Source: Bordetella parapertussis (GTDB taxonomy: Bacteria > Pseudomonadota > Gammaproteobacteria > Burkholderiales > Burkholderiaceae_B). From it: a stretch of DNA of 7,751 bases. Below, piece after piece: positions 6,173 to 7,751 of the stretch. How positions within the stretch are numbered: the first letter of the stretch is position 1; the number at the start of each line of letters is the position of its first letter. The translations under genes and the position numbers were made by a program. Location: contig CALQNE010000172.1 in NCBI GenBank assembly GCA_943331855.1, positions 1 to 7,751 of the forward strand. Direction: 5' to 3'. Under the pieces are notes generated by a model. It searched no databases, was not told the DNA's origin, and worked only from the letters and a program-made list of their open reading frames with translations.

Positions 6173-7288
6173 GTGGCAATTTTGTCGTTCAACACGAAAG
6201 TACACTTTGGTCACGGTGAAAGCAAGCAATTAGTCTTTGAAACTCAAAACTTAAAGATCAAAAAGCCTCTGTTTGTGACGGACAAGGGCGTACGCGCTGC
6301 CGGCGTCTTCGAGCTGGCCACCAGTTCGTTGGGTGGTATGCAAAGTGCCGTCATCTTTGATCAAACGCCGCCCAATCCCACCGAAGACGCGGCTGTAGCA
6401 GGTTTTGAGACTTACCAGTTAAATGGGTGTGATGGCATTATCGGTATCGGTGGCGGCGCAACGCTAGATTTGGCGAAGGCGATTGCCGTACTGTGCAGCG
6501 ATCCCGTCCCGCTTTGGGAATATTGCAATCGCAATGCCCGCCCGCATCCAATTATTCAACCGCCACCCTTGATTTTGATGCCAACGACCTCGGGTAGCGG
6601 TAGCGAAGTGGGGCGTTCGGCAGTCATCATTTTTAATAACGGCATCAAAGCTGGCGTTGGCTGTCCAACGATTGTGAGCGTTGCCATCTGTGACCCTGAC
6701 TTGACGCGATCGCTGCCAAAGTACATGACGGCAGCAACGGGTATGGATGCACTCTCGCATTGTGTTGAAACGTTTTGCTCGCCTTTAATCAACCCACCGA
6801 TTGATGCGATTGCGCTGGATGGGTTAACGCGACTATTTAAAAATATTGAACGAGCCGTTGTGGATGGCCAAGATGCAGACGCACGTTGGAACATGATGAT
6901 GGGTGCTCTTGAAGGTGCGGTCTGTTTTCAAAAAGGTTTGGGTGCAGTGCATTCAGTGTCGCATTCACTCGGTGCACTTGGTTATCATCACGGCACGCTC
7001 AATGCGATCATGTTGCCGCATGTGCTTGCGATCAATGCTGTCGTACTCAAAGATAAATTGCAGCTGCTTTGCCGTGCAATGGATTTGCCGGCCACAACAG
7101 ATTTAGTCGATACGTTTTTACGCTTGAATCAACGCCTAGGCCTACCTGCGGGGCTCAAAGCGCTTGGTGTTGAAAAAACCAGTTTTCAGTCATTAGCGCA
7201 GGCTTCGCTCGCCGACAATGCGCACAAGACTAATCCTCGTGCGTTGACTGCAGCCGACTATGTGAATCTACTGGAGTCTGCCTGGTGA
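6173..7288 (+). CDS. Iron-containing (group III) alcohol dehydrogenase
   Basis: This 371-residue NAD(P)-dependent dehydrogenase belongs to the Fe-ADH/maleylacetate reductase superfamily, at the usual length. The N-terminal Rossmann-like half has LFVTDKGV (33-40) and the glycine-rich GIGGGATLDLAKAIAVL (91-107). PTTSGSGSEVG follows at 137-147. In the helical half, MDALSHCVE (191-199) supplies D192 and H196, and AVHSVSHSLGALGYHHG (258-274) supplies H260, H264 and H273, matching the Asp-His-His-His metal site of FucO-type enzymes. All ligands are present, so it should be active and cytoplasmic. The substrate is open: an alcohol/aldehyde pair, a hydroxy acid, or maleylacetate-type reduction. It starts at GTG behind GAGGT, is divergent from the CMD-like gene and ends against a strong hairpin. 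Its position suggests a role in the same catabolic region, but it is outside the five-gene run and may be regulated separately. Confidence 0.94.
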   Translation: MAILSFNTKVHFGHGESKQLVFETQNLKIKKPLFVTDKGVRAAGVFELATSSLGGMQSAVIFDQTPPNPTEDAAVAGFETYQLNGCDGIIGIGGGATLDLAKAIAVLCSDPVPLWEYCNRNARPHPIIQPPPLILMPTTSGSGSEVGRSAVIIFNNGIKAGVGCPTIVSVAICDPDLTRSLPKYMTAATGMDALSHCVETFCSPLINPPIDAIALDGLTRLFKNIERAVVDGQDADARWNMMMGALEGAVCFQKGLGAVHSVSHSLGALGYHHGTLNAIMLPHVLAINAVVLKDKLQLLCRAMDLPATTDLVDTFLRLNQRLGLPAGLKALGVEKTSFQSLAQASLADNAHKTNPRALTAADYVNLLESAW

Positions 7289-7298
7289 TTTCAGCGGC

Positions 7299-7333
7299 TG
7301 CTGAGTCACAAATTGATTTTTCGTGACTCAGCA
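7299..7333. terminator. Strong inverted repeat between convergent genes, probable bidirectional terminator
   Basis: TGCTGAGTCAC (7299-7309) pairs perfectly with GTGACTCAGCA (7323-7333), an 11-bp stem with a 13-nt AT-rich loop. It fills most of the 60-nt gap between the Fe-ADH stop and the carbamoylase stop. No T tract follows the stem on either strand. Its position and size parallel the hairpin at 5316-5346. Confidence 0.65.
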
Positions 7334-7348
7334 ACAAGGCACAGTATT

Positions 7349-7751
7349 TCACTCAGGCGCAACAGCCCCGGTACGCTCTACAATCATTCGGTAGTGCTCT
7401 GGTTGACGATGCCGCGCAAAGTTAAAGGTCGTATTTTTATACGAGTTGCACAAATCCAGATCGCATCGTGCAATCGCGAGTTCGTCTCCGAGTGTGGTGC
7501 AGGCGCCAACGATTTCACCTGACGGTGCCACAATAATTGAATTGCCAATCTGTTCGACACCTTCTTCAACGCCAGCTTTTGCAACGCCGACGACCCAAGT
7601 ACCGTTTTGATAAGCCCCTGATTGCATGACGAGTTCGTTATGAAAATTTGAGAGTGCATCGTGTTCGGGTGCCGGTGGATTGTGCACCGGGGTGTTGTAG
7701 CCAATAAAAACCATTTCAACGGCTTGTAAACCTAAAATTCGATAGGTTTCA
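7349..7751 (-). CDS. N-carbamoyl-D-amino-acid hydrolase, C-terminal part (5' truncated by window edge)
   Basis: On the minus strand the frame is open from the right edge to the TGA at 7349-7351, giving 133 residues. It belongs to the nitrilase/carbon-nitrogen hydrolase superfamily. The best recalled match is Agrobacterium D-carbamoylase, which cleaves N-carbamoyl-D-amino acids to the D-amino acid, CO2 and ammonia. Shared segments run the whole length: GLQAVE, GYNTPVHNPPAPEHD, FHNELVMQSGAYQNGTW, IIVAPSGEIVG, then TTLGDE, DLDLC and FNFARHRQPEHY. The first visible residues (ETYRILG) align just after the catalytic Cys segment, so the Glu-Lys-Cys triad is outside the window. The tail GAVAPE extends several residues past the Agrobacterium end. 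An ATG at 7714 (minus) is internal and not the start. The family often accompanies hydantoinases, but none is visible here. The substrate may differ from classical hydantoin products. Confidence 0.9.
   Translation of the reverse strand, partial: ETYRILGLQAVEMVFIGYNTPVHNPPAPEHDALSNFHNELVMQSGAYQNGTWVVGVAKAGVEEGVEQIGNSIIVAPSGEIVGACTTLGDELAIARCDLDLCNSYKNTTFNFARHRQPEHYRMIVERTGAVAPE

Noticed and set aside
6556..6894. 112-codon open frame on the minus strand inside the Fe-ADH gene
   Set aside because: Its translation has no recognisable domain and it lies wholly antisense to a gene with an intact metal site and cofactor motif; it is a shadow frame.
6173..7288. Specific assignment of the Fe-ADH as maleylacetate reductase
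   Set aside because: The glycine loop and metal site are common to the whole superfamily, and no ring-cleavage dioxygenase gene is in the window.
7384..7719. 111-codon minus-strand frame overlapping the carbamoylase
   Set aside because: It runs in another frame of the same strand over a region where the carbamoylase frame matches a known enzyme along its whole visible length.
1..7751. Mobile element, CRISPR array, tRNA or phage signatures
   Set aside because: No transposase or integrase reading frame, no regularly spaced direct repeats and no tRNA-like cloverleaf were seen on either strand by eye.

Overview
The window looks like a catabolic accessory region from a betaproteobacterium. The best guess is Burkholderiales, possibly an Alcaligenaceae-like lineage. 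The argument is gene content: two Bug-type (TctC family) periplasmic solute receptors, a family massively expanded in Bordetella and relatives, sit next to small enzyme genes with no membrane transporter partner. G+C is about half by eye, moderate for that order, so the genus is left open.

Layout. (A) 1-5306, plus strand: a run of five genes with gaps of 47, 55, 14 and 51 nt. They are the C-terminal part of a Bug receptor, two divergent MmgE/PrpD-family proteins in tandem, a metallo-beta-lactamase-fold hydrolase of the AHL-lactonase-like type, and a second, complete Bug receptor with a signal peptide. They read as one transcription unit. (B) A strong hairpin at 5316-5346 closes that unit against a convergent minus-strand gene (5377-6045) for a carboxymuconolactone decarboxylase/AhpD-like protein without CxxC cysteines. 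(C) A 126-nt divergent intergenic region separates it from a plus-strand iron-containing alcohol dehydrogenase (6173-7288, GTG start). (D) A second strong hairpin (7299-7333) separates the dehydrogenase from a convergent minus-strand gene running off the right edge. Its visible 133 residues match the C-terminal half of N-carbamoyl-D-amino-acid hydrolase; the catalytic cysteine should lie just outside the window.

Working together (inference). Bug receptors usually bind small carboxylates or related polar compounds. MmgE/PrpD enzymes act on di- and tricarboxylates (2-methylcitrate dehydratase, cis-aconitate decarboxylase, iminodisuccinate epimerase). The MBL enzyme could open a lactone or ester, the Fe-ADH could handle an alcohol/aldehyde or oxo-acid, and the carbamoylase could release an amino acid from an N-carbamoyl compound. 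The set is consistent with uptake and breakdown of one or a few organic acids, possibly nitrogen-containing, but the substrate cannot be read from the sequence. Coding density is high, no stretch over 300 nt lacks a gene, and I saw no tRNA, rRNA, CRISPR array, insertion sequence or integration site.
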